A DNA stretch of 64,000 nucleotides from Thermoanaerobaculia bacterium (GCA_030431255.1 JAUIJL010000003.1:186001-250000), one strand, 5' to 3'. Shown: positions 1-7,874, numbered from the stretch's first letter. The notes: a model not told the origin generated them from the sequence alone. Translations and numbers: made by a program.

Positions 1-549
1 CCAGACGTTTCTTTGGGTCGGGCTGTAGTTGTCGATGCTGAATTCGCCGAGCTGGGTGGCGTAGGCGAATTTCACCCACAGGAAGAGCGAGAAGATGTGG
101 AAGAAGATGATGATCAGGCAAGCCCACGCCAGATTTTCGAGCTTCTTCTTCCACGGCACCCCGGGCACGGCGAGGAAGAAAGCGAACATCATGATCAAGG
201 GAAAATGGGTGTCCGTCACGCGCACGGAGTAGAGCCATCCCTTGGCCGACGGCACGTCCGTTCGGGTGATGACGAAGTGATGGGGTGGTTTCGCCAACAA
301 GCGGGTCACGCTCGGGCTTTCGGTGAGCCGAACCAGATTCTCGGCAGCTTTGGTCAAGAATGGGTTGTAGACGTTGGTGAGACCGATCCACGCGATGGAC
401 GCCGGCACCATCCACAGCAAAATGCCGATGACGAATCGGTTCGCCCAAGCTCGTCGATCCATGGGCGGCTTCTTGGCTGAAACCCCGCGGCTTTTAGGGG
501 CCTGTGCAGCCCCCTTTTTCGGGGCGTTCTTTGGCGCGCGGTCGCTCAT
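1..549 (-). CDS. Exosortase-H-associated membrane protein (partial, C-terminus outside window)
   Basis: Reading the minus strand from the ATG at 549 gives 183 open codons with no stop before the window edge, so the C-terminus is missing. The N-terminus is basic and rich in Lys, Ala and Pro (residues 1-35). A membrane helix follows at about 38-58, and two more hydrophobic helices occupy roughly 120-165, around a PGVPW motif. The gene starts 2 nt after the stop of the exosortase H gene, so the two are co-transcribed. Exosortase H is commonly paired with a dedicated membrane protein of unknown function, and I assign this gene to that role from position and topology; I cannot confirm the family without a profile search. 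An opposite-strand reading frame over the same bases (13-480) lacks any recognisable feature and looks like a shadow. Confidence 0.7.
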   Translation of the reverse strand, partial: MSDRAPKNAPKKGAAQAPKSRGVSAKKPPMDRRAWANRFVIGILLWMVPASIAWIGLTNVYNPFLTKAAENLVRLTESPSVTRLLAKPPHHFVITRTDVPSAKGWLYSVRVTDTHFPLIMMFAFFLAVPGVPWKKKLENLAWACLIIIFFHIFSLFLWVKFAYATQLGEFSIDNYSPTQRNVW

Positions 550-551
550 GG

Positions 552-1127
552 TCAGGCGGTGCTACCGTCGGCCTTCGGCGGCAGAGCAAATCGATTCGCC
601 CAGAAGATCCATAAAACGACGCCGAAGAGAATCACGATCGACTGCCAAATCACGGTGTGAGAGCTGTCGAAAAACTCGGGGAAATAGGCGCCGGTCAAGA
701 AGAGGGAAACGACCCGGAGAAGGTTGACCCCTTGAATCGCCAAAGAGCCCAAGACCAAACCGATCAGCCGAGCCTTCCACGGTGCGGGAAAAGCGATCAC
801 CGCGGCGAGGAAAATGATCATGGTCTCCACGCCGTTGCAGCCGTTCATAATGTTGACGGCGAATCGTTCGTTGCGAATGACCGTGCCCTGCATCTGGATG
901 CCCTGGCCGATGGCGTTCAAGGACCAACCGCTGGCCTTGGCGACCAAACCCGTAAACGGCTCGATCAGGTTGTCGTTGATCGGGGTCAGGGAAATGAAGG
1001 TAAATCCACCTCCCAAGATACCGACAAAGAGGGTGATGAAAACAATCTCTTGTCGGTAGCTCTGCCAGAAGCCGGAGGGCTCCGGCGCGTTGGGTTCTGC
1101 CTGATCTTTCGGTTCTTTATTGGCCAT
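552..1127 (-). CDS. xrtH: Exosortase H (IPTLxxWG-CTERM processing transpeptidase)
   Basis: A 191-aa polytopic membrane protein with the exosortase catalytic triad: Cys97 in NGCNG, Arg138 in NLLRVV and His157 in FDSSHTV, each beside a hydrophobic helix. Exosortases cleave and transfer secreted proteins carrying a short C-terminal sorting tag to a cell-envelope acceptor. Subfamily H recognises IPTLxxWG tags. The length fits this short subfamily, and a second membrane gene follows directly. No protein in the window ends in an IPTL-type tag, so substrates lie elsewhere in the genome. The start is the ATG at 1127. An inverted repeat sits about 30 bp upstream and may be an operator. The exosortase call is strong; the H subclass rests on length and neighbour. 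Confidence 0.85.
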   Translation of the reverse strand: MANKEPKDQAEPNAPEPSGFWQSYRQEIVFITLFVGILGGGFTFISLTPINDNLIEPFTGLVAKASGWSLNAIGQGIQMQGTVIRNERFAVNIMNGCNGVETMIIFLAAVIAFPAPWKARLIGLVLGSLAIQGVNLLRVVSLFLTGAYFPEFFDSSHTVIWQSIVILFGVVLWIFWANRFALPPKADGSTA

Positions 1128-1158
1128 AGGACATCAAATTCTGGGGTGGATCACTCTG

Positions 1159-1177
1159 TTGGACCACTTTGGTCTAA
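1159..1177. promoter_or_regulatory. Near-perfect inverted repeat, possible operator of xrtH
   Basis: Half-sites TTGGACCA and TGGTCTAA are separated by 3 nt, with one mismatch over 8 pairs. The site lies 32 bp upstream of the xrtH start codon. The core GGACC-N5-GGTC recurs at 47974-47988 inside another promoter. The binding protein is unknown. Confidence 0.35.
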
Positions 1178-1419
1178 TCGCGGGGATCGCCCGAAGCGTC
1201 TAGAGAAGGCGTTGGCGAGCCATGGGGTCATGGATCGCGTTTTTCGGCGTTGGGATCGCCCGATCTCGGATCGGGGCCCGGGTCCCCCGGGGCCGACGAG
1301 AGCGGAGGGAGCCCTGGCGGCGGATTGTACCTCGGCAGCGCCTCGACGGAAACCTCTGTTCAACCCACTCTTGGCTGTGGCTTGCCTGCCGCGTCCCGTA
1401 TCGTCAGACGCTTCGGACG

Positions 1420-1448
1420 TTGACAATCCTCCGATGCGGACGTACCAT
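1420..1448 (+). promoter_or_regulatory. Sigma70-type promoter of the pyr operon
   Basis: A perfect -35 (TTGACA, 1420-1425), a 17-bp spacer and a -10 of TACCAT (1443-1448). Transcription would start near 1455, leaving only about 22 nt before the pyrR ATG at 1477. That is too short for the terminator/antiterminator leader used by Bacillus pyr operons. Confidence 0.7.
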
Positions 1449-1453
1449 CCGCC

Positions 1454-1468
1454 CGGCTCGGGAGGCCG
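1454..1468 (+). promoter_or_regulatory. PyrR-binding-loop-like hairpin containing the pyrR Shine-Dalgarno
   Basis: CGGC (1454-1457) pairs with GCCG (1465-1468) around a GA-rich loop. The segment resembles the PyrR RNA site consensus (CNGNGAGG in the loop and 3' stem): here it reads UCGGGAGG. The GGGAGG (1460-1465) is also the best Shine-Dalgarno for the ATG at 1477. If bound by PyrR, this would block translation, as reported for mycobacterial pyr mRNA. Confidence 0.45.
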
Positions 1469-1476
1469 TTCAAGAT

Positions 1477-2082
1477 ATGAAAAAACAAGACGATTCGCGT
1501 TTGGAGCTCAAGCGCCAGATGCTCGACGCCCAGGAGATGAGGCGCATTATCCGCCGGATGGCCGGCGAGATCTTGGAGCATTGCCCGGACCTTGAGCAAG
1601 TTTTGCTGGTCGGTATTCGGACCCGCGGAATTCCCCTGGCGGAGAGGCTCGCCGCCGAGATCGAAGCCATGGAAGGGGTACGGCTCGACATCGGTGCTTT
1701 GGACATCACCTTTTATCGCGACGACCTGTCGATGATCGGCCCCCAGCCGGTGGTCAAGGGCACGGAGCTGCCCGAGCCGGTGACCGATCGGGTGGTGGTG
1801 CTTTGTGACGATGTGCTCTACACGGGTCGCACGGTGCGAGCCGCCCTGGACGAGCTGGCCGACTACGGTCGCCCCAAAGCGGTTCGTTTGGTGGTGTTGG
1901 TAGATCGTGGTTGCCGCGAGCTGCCGATTCAAGCGGATGTGGTCGGTAAAACCATTCCCACCGCCAGAACGGAATTGGTCGAGGTCGGCTTCAAGGAAGT
2001 CGATGCCAATGACTTCGTCCGCTTGATGGAGCGGGTGAAGGGACAAAGCGGCTCTACCGAGGAGGCACAGGATGAGCCCTGA
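1477..2082 (+). CDS. pyrR: Bifunctional pyr regulator / uracil phosphoribosyltransferase PyrR
   Basis: A 201-aa phosphoribosyltransferase-fold protein with the PRPP-binding loop at residues 107-120 ([11 protein letters not shown]). PyrR senses UMP/UTP and binds pyr mRNA. Many members also convert uracil and PRPP to UMP. The frame is open further upstream, but the ATG at 1477 follows a consensus promoter and a GGGAGG, and gives the usual family length. The stop overlaps the pyrB start by 11 nt, and pyrC' follows, so this is the first gene of a pyrimidine operon. The C-terminal dozen residues are acidic and dispensable-looking. PyrR as an RNA-binding regulator of this operon is inferred from the hairpin just upstream. 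Confidence 0.93.
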   Translation: MKKQDDSRLELKRQMLDAQEMRRIIRRMAGEILEHCPDLEQVLLVGIRTRGIPLAERLAAEIEAMEGVRLDIGALDITFYRDDLSMIGPQPVVKGTELPEPVTDRVVVLCDDVLYTGRTVRAALDELADYGRPKAVRLVVLVDRGCRELPIQADVVGKTIPTARTELVEVGFKEVDANDFVRLMERVKGQSGSTEEAQDEP

Positions 2083-3025
2083 ACGGTACGCGGAGAGCTG
2101 GACTCGCAAGGATCTGGTGGGCATCGCCGACTTGTCGCCGACCGAGATCGGGGTGATCCTGGATACCGCCGAGTCCTTCGTCGAAGTATCCCAGCGGCAG
2201 ATCAAAAAAGTGCCGACCCTCCGAGGCCGGACGGTTTTGAATCTATTTTTCGAAGCTTCCACCCGCACCCGTTCGAGCTTCGAGCTGGCGGAAAAGCGAT
2301 TGTCCGCGGACTCGTTGAATTTCTCGGGCTCGGGCTCGGCGCTGTCCAAGGGCGAGACCCTGATGGACACCGCCCGTAACCTGGAAGCCATGTCTCCGGA
2401 TTTGGTGGTGGTCCGCCATCAGCACCCCGGGGTGCCCCACATGCTGGCCAAACGGCTCGATTCGGGCATCATCAATGCCGGCGACGGCGCCCACGAGCAT
2501 CCCACCCAAGCGCTTTTGGATGCCTTCACCATCCGTCGAGCGAAAGGGCGTCTCGATGGGCTGCGGGTCGCGATCATCGGCGACATCGAGCATTCGAGGG
2601 TGGTGCGATCGAATATCCATCTGTTGACCAAGATGGGCGCGGAGGTGGTGATCGCCGGTCCGCGCACGCTCGTTCCCCTGCACGGCGAAAGTTTGGGTGT
2701 GGAGGTGACCCACGATCTCGACGCGGCCCTCGAAGGTGCCGATGTGGTGATGATGCTGCGGGTGCAGCTCGAGCGGCACCAACGGGCGCTCTTCCCGTCC
2801 GTGCGGGAGTATTTTCGGCTCTTCGGCCTGACGGAAGCGCGACTAAAACGAGCCAAAGACGACGTCATCGTCATGCATCCCGGGCCGATGAATCGCGGCG
2901 TCGAGATCGACTCCGCGGTGGCTGACGGTCCTTTCTCGGTGATTCTCGATCAAGTTGCCAACGGCGTTTCGGTGAGGATGGCGGTGCTCTTCCTGCTGAT
3001 GGCCGTGCGAACGGAGACCCCATGA
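2072..3025 (+). CDS. pyrB: Aspartate carbamoyltransferase catalytic subunit
   Basis: A 317-aa enzyme that condenses carbamoyl phosphate with aspartate, the committed step of pyrimidine synthesis. Signatures in order: the carbamoyl-phosphate loop STRTR at 63-67, HPTQALLD around 142-149 and the C-terminal HPGPMNRG. No pyrI-type regulatory chain is encoded here. The ATG at 2072 lies inside the 3' end of pyrR, and the 3' end overlaps the next gene by 4 nt (ATGA), so translation is probably coupled along the operon. Pairing with an overlapping dihydroorotase-like gene matches the pseudomonad arrangement, in which PyrB assembles with a catalytically dead PyrC'. Confidence 0.96.
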   Translation: MSPERYAESWTRKDLVGIADLSPTEIGVILDTAESFVEVSQRQIKKVPTLRGRTVLNLFFEASTRTRSSFELAEKRLSADSLNFSGSGSALSKGETLMDTARNLEAMSPDLVVVRHQHPGVPHMLAKRLDSGIINAGDGAHEHPTQALLDAFTIRRAKGRLDGLRVAIIGDIEHSRVVRSNIHLLTKMGAEVVIAGPRTLVPLHGESLGVEVTHDLDAALEGADVVMMLRVQLERHQRALFPSVREYFRLFGLTEARLKRAKDDVIVMHPGPMNRGVEIDSAVADGPFSVILDQVANGVSVRMAVLFLLMAVRTETP

Positions 3026-4341
3026 GCGGAAAATCCACGGGTGATCGTCGATCCGTGCTGTTGCAAGGTGCACGCATTGTGGACCCGAGCCAGGGGCTCG
3101 ATGAAGCCGCCGACCTGCTGCTCCGAGACGGTAGCGTCGCCGCCATCGGCTCTAACCTGAAGGCCGAAGGCGCCGAGACGGTAGACGTGACCGGCAAGGT
3201 GCTGGTGCCGGGCTTGATCGATGGCCGCGCCCATCTCGGAGAGCCGGGTTACGAGCATCGCGAAACCTTGGATTCCGGATTACAGGCGGCAGCGGCCGGT
3301 GGATTTACCGCGGTGGTGGCCACCGCCGACACCGCCCCGGTGGTCGATCAACGGGCCTTGGTGGAAATGATCACCCGTCAAGCCGATCGGCTGGGTTGGG
3401 CCCGTCTCTATCCCACCGCGACGGTGACCAAGGGCATGGCCGGCAGCGAGCTCTCGGAGGTCGGGGAGCTGACCGCAGCGGGTGCGGTGGCCCTCTCCGA
3501 CGGTGAGACGCCGATCGCCAACGCCGCCTTGCTCCGGCGGGCTTTGATGTACGCCAGCCATTTCGGGGTCCCCATCCTGCATCGAGCGGCCGACCTTCAG
3601 CTCGAAAGCGACGGGGTGATGCACGAGGGCCATTGGTCTACCCGTCTCGGCCTACCCGGCAGCACGTCGGTTTCCGAACGAAGCATCGTAGCCCGCGACC
3701 TGTTTTTGGCGGAGGAAGCCGGCGGACGATTGCATGTGGCGCCGGTCACCGTGGGCGGGGCATTGGACCAAATCCGCGCGGCCAAAGAGGCCGGTCTCCA
3801 GGTGTCCTGCGACACGACCCTGCACCATTTGCTGCTGACCGATGAAGCAGTGCACAGCAGCACATTCTCCACCGCCACCCGGGTCAGCCCGCCCCTGCGC
3901 TCGGAGCAAGACGTGGAAGCTCTCAAGAAGGGGCTCCAGGACGGCACCATCGACATGATCGTCACCGATCATCGGCCGTTCCACGCGGACGAGAAAGAGG
4001 ACGTGCAATTCAGCGTCGCGCCGCCGGGCGTGGTGGGCTTGGAAACCTTGGTCTCCCTGAGCTTGGACCGCTTGGTGAAGGCCGGGATCATCGATTTGGC
4101 CCGATGGGTGGAGCTGCTGTCCTGCGCGCCGGCGAGGATTTTCGGTTTACCGGGCGGCTCTCTCGAGGTGGGGCGGCCAGGTGATGTGACGGTGTTGGAT
4201 CTCGACGCGGAGGTCACTGTCGACCCTTCCACCTTCCGCTCCCAGGGCCGGTCGACGCCATTCGCCGGCTGGACCGCCACTGGAGCAGCGGTCGGCACCT
4301 TCGTCGGCGGTCGCCGGGTCGACTTGCCACAGAGGACCTGA
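3022..4341 (+). CDS. Dihydroorotase-like protein, probably inactive (PyrC'), partner of PyrB
   Basis: A 439-aa amidohydrolase-fold protein aligning along its length with class I dihydroorotase, but key residues have changed. The HxH metal motif reads R-A-H (69-71). The substrate Arg in HLREPG is Gly (HLGEPG). The ligand His expected in the HVCHVS region is Pro241 (HVAPVT). His187, the HH pair at 268-269 and Asp316 (TDH) remain. Loss of two metal ligands and the substrate Arg argues against catalysis. In Pseudomonas an inactive PyrC' encoded right after pyrB is required to assemble active aspartate carbamoyltransferase. The order and overlap here are the same, so I infer that role. A functional dihydroorotase should be encoded elsewhere. 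The start is ATG 3022, overlapping the pyrB stop. Confidence 0.88.
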   Translation: MSGKSTGDRRSVLLQGARIVDPSQGLDEAADLLLRDGSVAAIGSNLKAEGAETVDVTGKVLVPGLIDGRAHLGEPGYEHRETLDSGLQAAAAGGFTAVVATADTAPVVDQRALVEMITRQADRLGWARLYPTATVTKGMAGSELSEVGELTAAGAVALSDGETPIANAALLRRALMYASHFGVPILHRAADLQLESDGVMHEGHWSTRLGLPGSTSVSERSIVARDLFLAEEAGGRLHVAPVTVGGALDQIRAAKEAGLQVSCDTTLHHLLLTDEAVHSSTFSTATRVSPPLRSEQDVEALKKGLQDGTIDMIVTDHRPFHADEKEDVQFSVAPPGVVGLETLVSLSLDRLVKAGIIDLARWVELLSCAPARIFGLPGGSLEVGRPGDVTVLDLDAEVTVDPSTFRSQGRSTPFAGWTATGAAVGTFVGGRRVDLPQRT

Positions 4342-4344
4342 GCC

Positions 4345-5193
4345 ATGGCGAGCACGGTCGACCCACGCACCCTGGATGAGATTCTGGGGGTTGCTCACAC
4401 AGCTTGCGACGCGGGGGCTGAGGTCCTGCGTAAATGGTTCAGGGCTCAAGATCTGAGGGCTAGTGAAAAGGAGCTCAACGACTTCGTGACCCAGGCCGAT
4501 CGGGAAAGCGAGCAGGCTATTCTCGCGGTGATCAGGGACAGCTTTCCGGATCACAGGCTGTTGGCGGAAGAGAGTGGAGCATCCGGCGCCGACGTCTCCG
4601 ATGGATTCCAATGGATTGTCGACCCCTTGGACGGCACCGCCAACTTCCTCCACGGTCTGCCGGTATTCTGTATTTCCGTCGCTTGCCGCTTTCACGATCA
4701 GATGGTGGTGGGACAGATCCTGGACCCCTTGAGGCAAGAGCGTTTTTGGGCAACTCGAGGGGGCGGAGCCTTTTGGAACGGGCGTCCCATGTCGGTGACT
4801 GACCACGGGGATCTGAGCAGCGCTTTTTTGGCGACGGGTTTTCCGTTCCGAGCCAAGCCTGCCCTCGACCGCTATGTGGAGCTGTTCAAAGATATTTTTC
4901 ACCAGGCGCGGGGAATTCGGCGATGTGGCGCCGCGGCCCTGGATTTGGCCTACACTGCAGCTGGGGTGTTCGACGGATTTTTCGAATTTCGCCTCTCCCC
5001 GTGGGACATTGCCGCCGGGGCTTTGTTGGTGGAAGAGGCGGGGGGAGTCGTCACCGATCTCGACGGGGGAGGGAATTTTCTCTCCTCCGGGAGCGTTCTT
5101 GCTGCCGGGCCCGGGGTTCATGCCGCACTACGGTCACGACTTTCCGCGCTCGGCATGACCGAGCAGAACCTCGTTGAGCTTCTGTCTTGTTGA
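4345..5193 (+). CDS. Inositol monophosphatase family protein
   Basis: A 282-aa Mg-dependent sugar-phosphatase-fold protein. The metal-site motifs are present: Glu75-Glu76 (LAEES), DPLDGTANF at 93-101 and WDIAAG near 220. The family includes inositol-1-phosphatase, bacterial fructose-1,6-bisphosphatases and 3',5'-bisphosphate nucleotidases (CysQ). The sequence does not decide between them, and the SuhB role in rRNA antitermination is also possible. The ATG at 4345 follows the pyrC' stop by 3 nt with a GAGG about 10 nt upstream, so it probably rides on the pyr transcript. The C-terminus ends in a 16-bp tandem duplication that includes the stop codon. Confidence 0.9.
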   Translation: MASTVDPRTLDEILGVAHTACDAGAEVLRKWFRAQDLRASEKELNDFVTQADRESEQAILAVIRDSFPDHRLLAEESGASGADVSDGFQWIVDPLDGTANFLHGLPVFCISVACRFHDQMVVGQILDPLRQERFWATRGGGAFWNGRPMSVTDHGDLSSAFLATGFPFRAKPALDRYVELFKDIFHQARGIRRCGAAALDLAYTAAGVFDGFFEFRLSPWDIAAGALLVEEAGGVVTDLDGGGNFLSSGSVLAAGPGVHAALRSRLSALGMTEQNLVELLSC

Positions 5194-5204
5194 GCTTTTG
5201 TCTT
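5173..5204 (+). repeat. 16-bp tandem duplication over a stop codon
   Basis: Two copies (5173-5188 and 5189-5204) differ at one base. The first encodes the last codons of the phosphatase gene; the stop codon is in the second. It looks like a recent slippage duplication. Confidence 0.8.
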
Positions 5205-5240
5205 TGACCCCCGACTCAGCCGAGCCGCGTTCACTTCGAA

Positions 5241-5249
5241 TGCTACAAT
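5241..5249 (+). promoter_or_regulatory. Extended -10 promoter
   Basis: TGCTACAAT combines an extended -10 TGn with TACAAT (5244-5249). No good -35 lies 16-18 bp upstream, which is tolerated for extended -10 promoters. Transcription would start near 5256, about 210 nt before the M23 peptidase gene. Confidence 0.45.
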
Positions 5250-5255
5250 GACCTA

Positions 5256-5373
5256 TCGGTCGGTTTGAGGTGAGCCTCCTGACGCGCTGCTCCGCGTCCG
5301 TTAGCTCCGGTGTAAGGCTCGACCCTTAAAGTTGTCAGAGCCACGGCCTGCTGCGCGCGACCCTGTGTCTTTT
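5256..5373 (+). ncRNA. Possible structured RNA or 5' leader
   Basis: Downstream of the extended -10 promoter the non-coding sequence can fold. A local hairpin pairs GACGCG (5281-5286) with CGCGTC (5293-5298). GAGCC near 5272 can pair with GGCTC near 5316, and GGTCG near 5258 with CGACC near 5358. A T-run (TCTTTTT) follows near 5368. It may be a small RNA or the structured leader of the peptidase gene. I compared it by eye with 6S, SRP, tmRNA and RNase P motifs and could not match any. Confidence 0.25.
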
Positions 5374-5464
5374 TGCGCTCGGGCGGTCTTCCGCTCGTCG
5401 GGTCGGGAGCCCGGCTCAGATTCGTCGAAACAGCATGAAGGACTTTTGACGGAAACCACTAGCA

Positions 5465-6565
5465 ATGCCGAGACTCTTCCCATTCCGATGGGGCCGATCC
5501 GAAGACCAGAGCCGCAGCTCCAGCTCGTCTTCCCGGCCCTTCTTGGAGATCCAATACCACCCGGGCGATATCCGGAAGAACGTCAGATACATCTTCCTTT
5601 CGCGTCGGCGATACGTCCAATGGATGGTGGGGATCTTGGTCTGGGCTCTCCTGATTTTCAACGGCATGCGCTTGTTCCCGGAGGTCTTCCGCGACTACGC
5701 TGCCAAGCTTGAGTACCGCACCGAGGCAGCGGAGAAGGAACGCCTAGGGGAATCCCTGAGCCAACGGCTGGAGCGCCTCAAGGCTCTCGAAAGGTCCACG
5801 GACGAGGTGCGGGTGGAGATGTCGAAGATCTACATGGCCTACGGCTTCTCCGAAGACGAGTCCCGAGGCAAAGGCGGCTATCCGTACGAGCCGGAAAAGG
5901 TACCCAGCTCATCCTTCGCCAGTGAGATTCGCACCGGCAACGGGTTGCGCGCTCGCATTGCCGAGCAATTTGCCGTGCTCGAAACCTTCCTCGACGAAGT
6001 TCACGATTTCGAGCAAGCTCACCAAGATCAGGTGCTGACCACTCCCTCGATCACGCCGGTTCGTTCCGAAGAATTCGTCATGACCAGCCCCTTCGGCAAC
6101 CGTACCAGCCCGTTCACCAAGCAGCTCGACTTCCACGCCGGCATCGACTTGGCGGCGCCCATCGGCACACCGATCTACGCCCCGGCCGACGGGGTGGTGG
6201 CCTTCGCGGGTCGGTACCCGCTCAAACAGAGCGTGGGCTGGTGGCGATACGGAAATCTGGTGGCGATCCGCCACGGGGAGCGGTTTATCACCCTCTACGG
6301 CCACTGCGACGAGGTGAAGGTGCGCGGGGGGCAAAAGGTCAAGCAGGGGGAGCTGATCGCGACGGTGGGCGATACAGGATGGAGCACCAACCCCCACCTG
6401 CACTACGAGGTTCGCCGACAGCTAGACGATAGCTTCGCGCCCGTGGATCCTCGCATCTACATGCTCGACCACACCTGGACGGACCAGGAACAAATCCTGA
6501 TCCGCGCCCGACGGGCTCCAGATTCCAGTGAGTTCGAGCCCCTTCCCCGGGTTCTCCGGCGCTAG
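5465..6565 (+). CDS. Membrane-anchored M23 (LytM) peptidase
   Basis: A 366-aa protein with a short cytoplasmic Ser/Arg-rich start and one membrane helix at about 55-75. A periplasmic coiled coil follows (about 78-125), then a C-terminal peptidase_M23 domain. The zinc ligands are intact: His224 and Asp228 (HAGID) and the HLH at 311-313. Such proteins cut peptidoglycan cross-links or, when bound to a partner, control amidases during division or elongation. With ligands present I favour an active endopeptidase. It follows a 270-bp non-coding stretch with its own promoter and stands alone. The ATG at 5465 has only a weak ribosome site (AACCACTAGCA precedes it). Confidence 0.9.
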   Translation: MPRLFPFRWGRSEDQSRSSSSSSRPFLEIQYHPGDIRKNVRYIFLSRRRYVQWMVGILVWALLIFNGMRLFPEVFRDYAAKLEYRTEAAEKERLGESLSQRLERLKALERSTDEVRVEMSKIYMAYGFSEDESRGKGGYPYEPEKVPSSSFASEIRTGNGLRARIAEQFAVLETFLDEVHDFEQAHQDQVLTTPSITPVRSEEFVMTSPFGNRTSPFTKQLDFHAGIDLAAPIGTPIYAPADGVVAFAGRYPLKQSVGWWRYGNLVAIRHGERFITLYGHCDEVKVRGGQKVKQGELIATVGDTGWSTNPHLHYEVRRQLDDSFAPVDPRIYMLDHTWTDQEQILIRARRAPDSSEFEPLPRVLRR

Positions 6566-6795
6566 CTAGATTCCGTCCAGTTTTGGCGTTTTCGAGCCAA
6601 CGTGAGGCTGGGTGGACCGAGGACGGAAACGAAGCTTGTCTGAGCGGCACAGTCTATGGGTCGGCTTAAGCTCCACCACATCAACAATTTATGGCGGTTC
6701 CTCAGCGGCGGCGCGAGTTCGTAGGGAGCCGGGGCCGCCCAGGTCGCAGGCCACCCAGCCGACACCCTGCGAGCCCATTTCTGGACGAAACCTAG

Positions 6796-7347
6796 CTAAC
6801 TCTCTAGGGTTTCGTGCCAATACCGGACGGATCTCAGGTAGTCCTTCCAGGATTGGGGCATGCCTTCTTGCCAAACCAGGCCACCGCATCCGTTGCCCGG
6901 CAGGGATTTGGGGCGGGTGGGTTTGGTCAACAAGCGCATTCTCGCTTGTTGCGGGGTCCTATTGCCCTTGTGCTGATTGCACGGGATACAGGCGACGACG
7001 ATGTTTTCCCAGGAGGTCCGTCCCCCTTGGGCCCGAGGAATCACGTGCTCGAAGTCGAATTCGTTGGACGGTACCTTGGTGCCGCAGTATTGGCAGCGCC
7101 CGCGGTCGCGTAAGTAGACGTTGCGCCGATTGAACGGCACCTTACGCCGGAAGGAAACCGCTGCTTTGACCTTGCGAACGAATCTCACGATGGACGGCAC
7201 CGCAAAAGCCTGGCGGGCCGACCGAACCGTGCGATCACCATAATTTTCGACCACCTCGGCTCGCCCGGTGAAGATGAGCCTGAAAGCGTCTTGCCAGCTC
7301 ACGCGATCGATCGGCTGGTACCAAGCATTCAAGACCAGCGTGTCCAT
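6796..7347 (-). CDS. HNH endonuclease family protein
   Basis: A 183-aa protein. The N-terminal half begins TLVLNAWYQPI and is conserved in a widespread bacterial HNH group. The HNH core has two CxxC knuckles (CQYCG and CIPCN) flanking the catalytic FEHVIPRAQGG with its His. The Asn and final His lie in WENIV and NQHKG. Such single-copy HNH proteins are chromosomal genes of unknown role and are not tied to restriction systems here. The start is ATG 7347 with AAGGAG 9 nt upstream on the minus strand. The neighbours are unrelated and convergent or distant. Nuclease activity is a family inference. Confidence 0.9.
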   Translation of the reverse strand: MDTLVLNAWYQPIDRVSWQDAFRLIFTGRAEVVENYGDRTVRSARQAFAVPSIVRFVRKVKAAVSFRRKVPFNRRNVYLRDRGRCQYCGTKVPSNEFDFEHVIPRAQGGRTSWENIVVACIPCNQHKGNRTPQQARMRLLTKPTRPKSLPGNGCGGLVWQEGMPQSWKDYLRSVRYWHETLES

Positions 7348-7571
7348 GATCGGAGCTCCTTCTTGTTTCCTGTCGTCGGCCAGCAGCCGAGAAACGGGGG
7401 AGATCAGCCGATCCCCCGAGACCTAATCCGAAAACCTTCGCATCACGAAGGAAGCCACAAATAAATAGAGCGTTCAGATTTCAGAAGACCGTCTCCTTCT
7501 GTTGAGTCTTGTCGACACCCGATTTATGCCTTCGAATGCGTACGGTGACAGAGGCCGACCGAAACACAAAA

Positions 7572-7595
7572 GGCCGGGCGATCTCACGCCCGGCC
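7572..7595 (-). terminator. Strong intrinsic terminator hairpin
   Basis: A perfect 9-bp GC stem (GGCCGGGCG / CGCCCGGCC) with a 6-nt loop. Read on the minus strand it is followed by CTTTTG, so it best terminates minus-strand transcription. On the plus strand the tail is TTCGTT, so weak bidirectional use is possible. Confidence 0.8.
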
Positions 7596-7630
7596 TTCGT
7601 TGATGCAGCAATAAGGACATCACTGAACCG

Positions 7631-7795
7631 TCATATTCTCGGCGCTTCCGCGATTCCATCCCTCGCCATCAGCTCGTTGGAGCCCACGGGGTCCAACGGG
7701 CGCCTCGCTCCTTGAGCGCTCAGCAGGCCGAGGACTGCCGTAAGCAAGCCGCTCAGGTGGGATTTGGGGATATGGGTCGCGAAAGGTCGGTACAT
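7631..7795 (-). CDS. Predicted 54-aa small protein of unknown function
   Basis: Starting at ATG 7795 on the minus strand, 54 codons end with TGA at 7631. The peptide has a hydrophobic segment at about residues 17-27 (SGLLTAVLGLLSA) followed by a basic and acidic tail, as in a small secreted or membrane-associated peptide. The case for a gene is context. A TTGACA promoter lies about 45 nt upstream of the ATG, and a strong terminator lies 36 nt after the stop, giving a transcript near 270 nt with nothing else in it. There is no clear Shine-Dalgarno. It could instead be a non-coding small RNA. I recognise no family. Confidence 0.45.
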   Translation of the reverse strand: MYRPFATHIPKSHLSGLLTAVLGLLSAQGARRPLDPVGSNELMARDGIAEAPRI

Positions 7796-7845
7796 GTCGA
7801 AGTGTCTTGGTCGAGTCCTATGGGTGCGTGGATGAATCGATCGTA

Positions 7846-7874
7846 AGGTTAGGCATCACTCGAAGAATTGTCAA
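7846..7874 (-). promoter_or_regulatory. Promoter of the small minus-strand unit
   Basis: On the minus strand, TTGACA (7874-7869), a 17-bp spacer and TAACCT (7851-7846). Transcription would begin near 7839 and run to the hairpin at 7572. Confidence 0.6.

Larger units (their letters stand above)
1128..1476. other. Intergenic region between divergent xrtH and pyrR
   Basis: About 350 bp separate the two divergent genes. It holds an inverted repeat near xrtH (1159-1177), and a promoter and hairpin just before pyrR (1420-1468). Open frames crossing it on the plus strand have no start signal or recognisable product and end in, or run through, pyrR. I see nothing else in the middle part (1180-1415). 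Confidence 0.6.

Noticed and set aside
13-480. 155-codon plus-strand ORF at the left edge
   Set aside because: Antisense to the membrane gene downstream of xrtH; the minus-strand frame has hydrophobic helices and correct spacing, while this frame is charged with no family features.
657-1595. 312-codon plus-strand ORF over xrtH and the pyr promoter
   Set aside because: Crosses the exosortase gene in antisense and the pyr promoter and pyrR start; no recognisable product.
5256-5373. 6S RNA identity for the structured stretch
   Set aside because: Looked for the 6S closing stem and central bubble; pairings exist but the conserved 6S sequence elements were not convincing, so it is left as an unassigned structured RNA.
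6796-7347. HNH gene as part of a defence system or intron
   Set aside because: No methyltransferase, intron structure or other defence gene nearby; it matches a common chromosomal HNH family.
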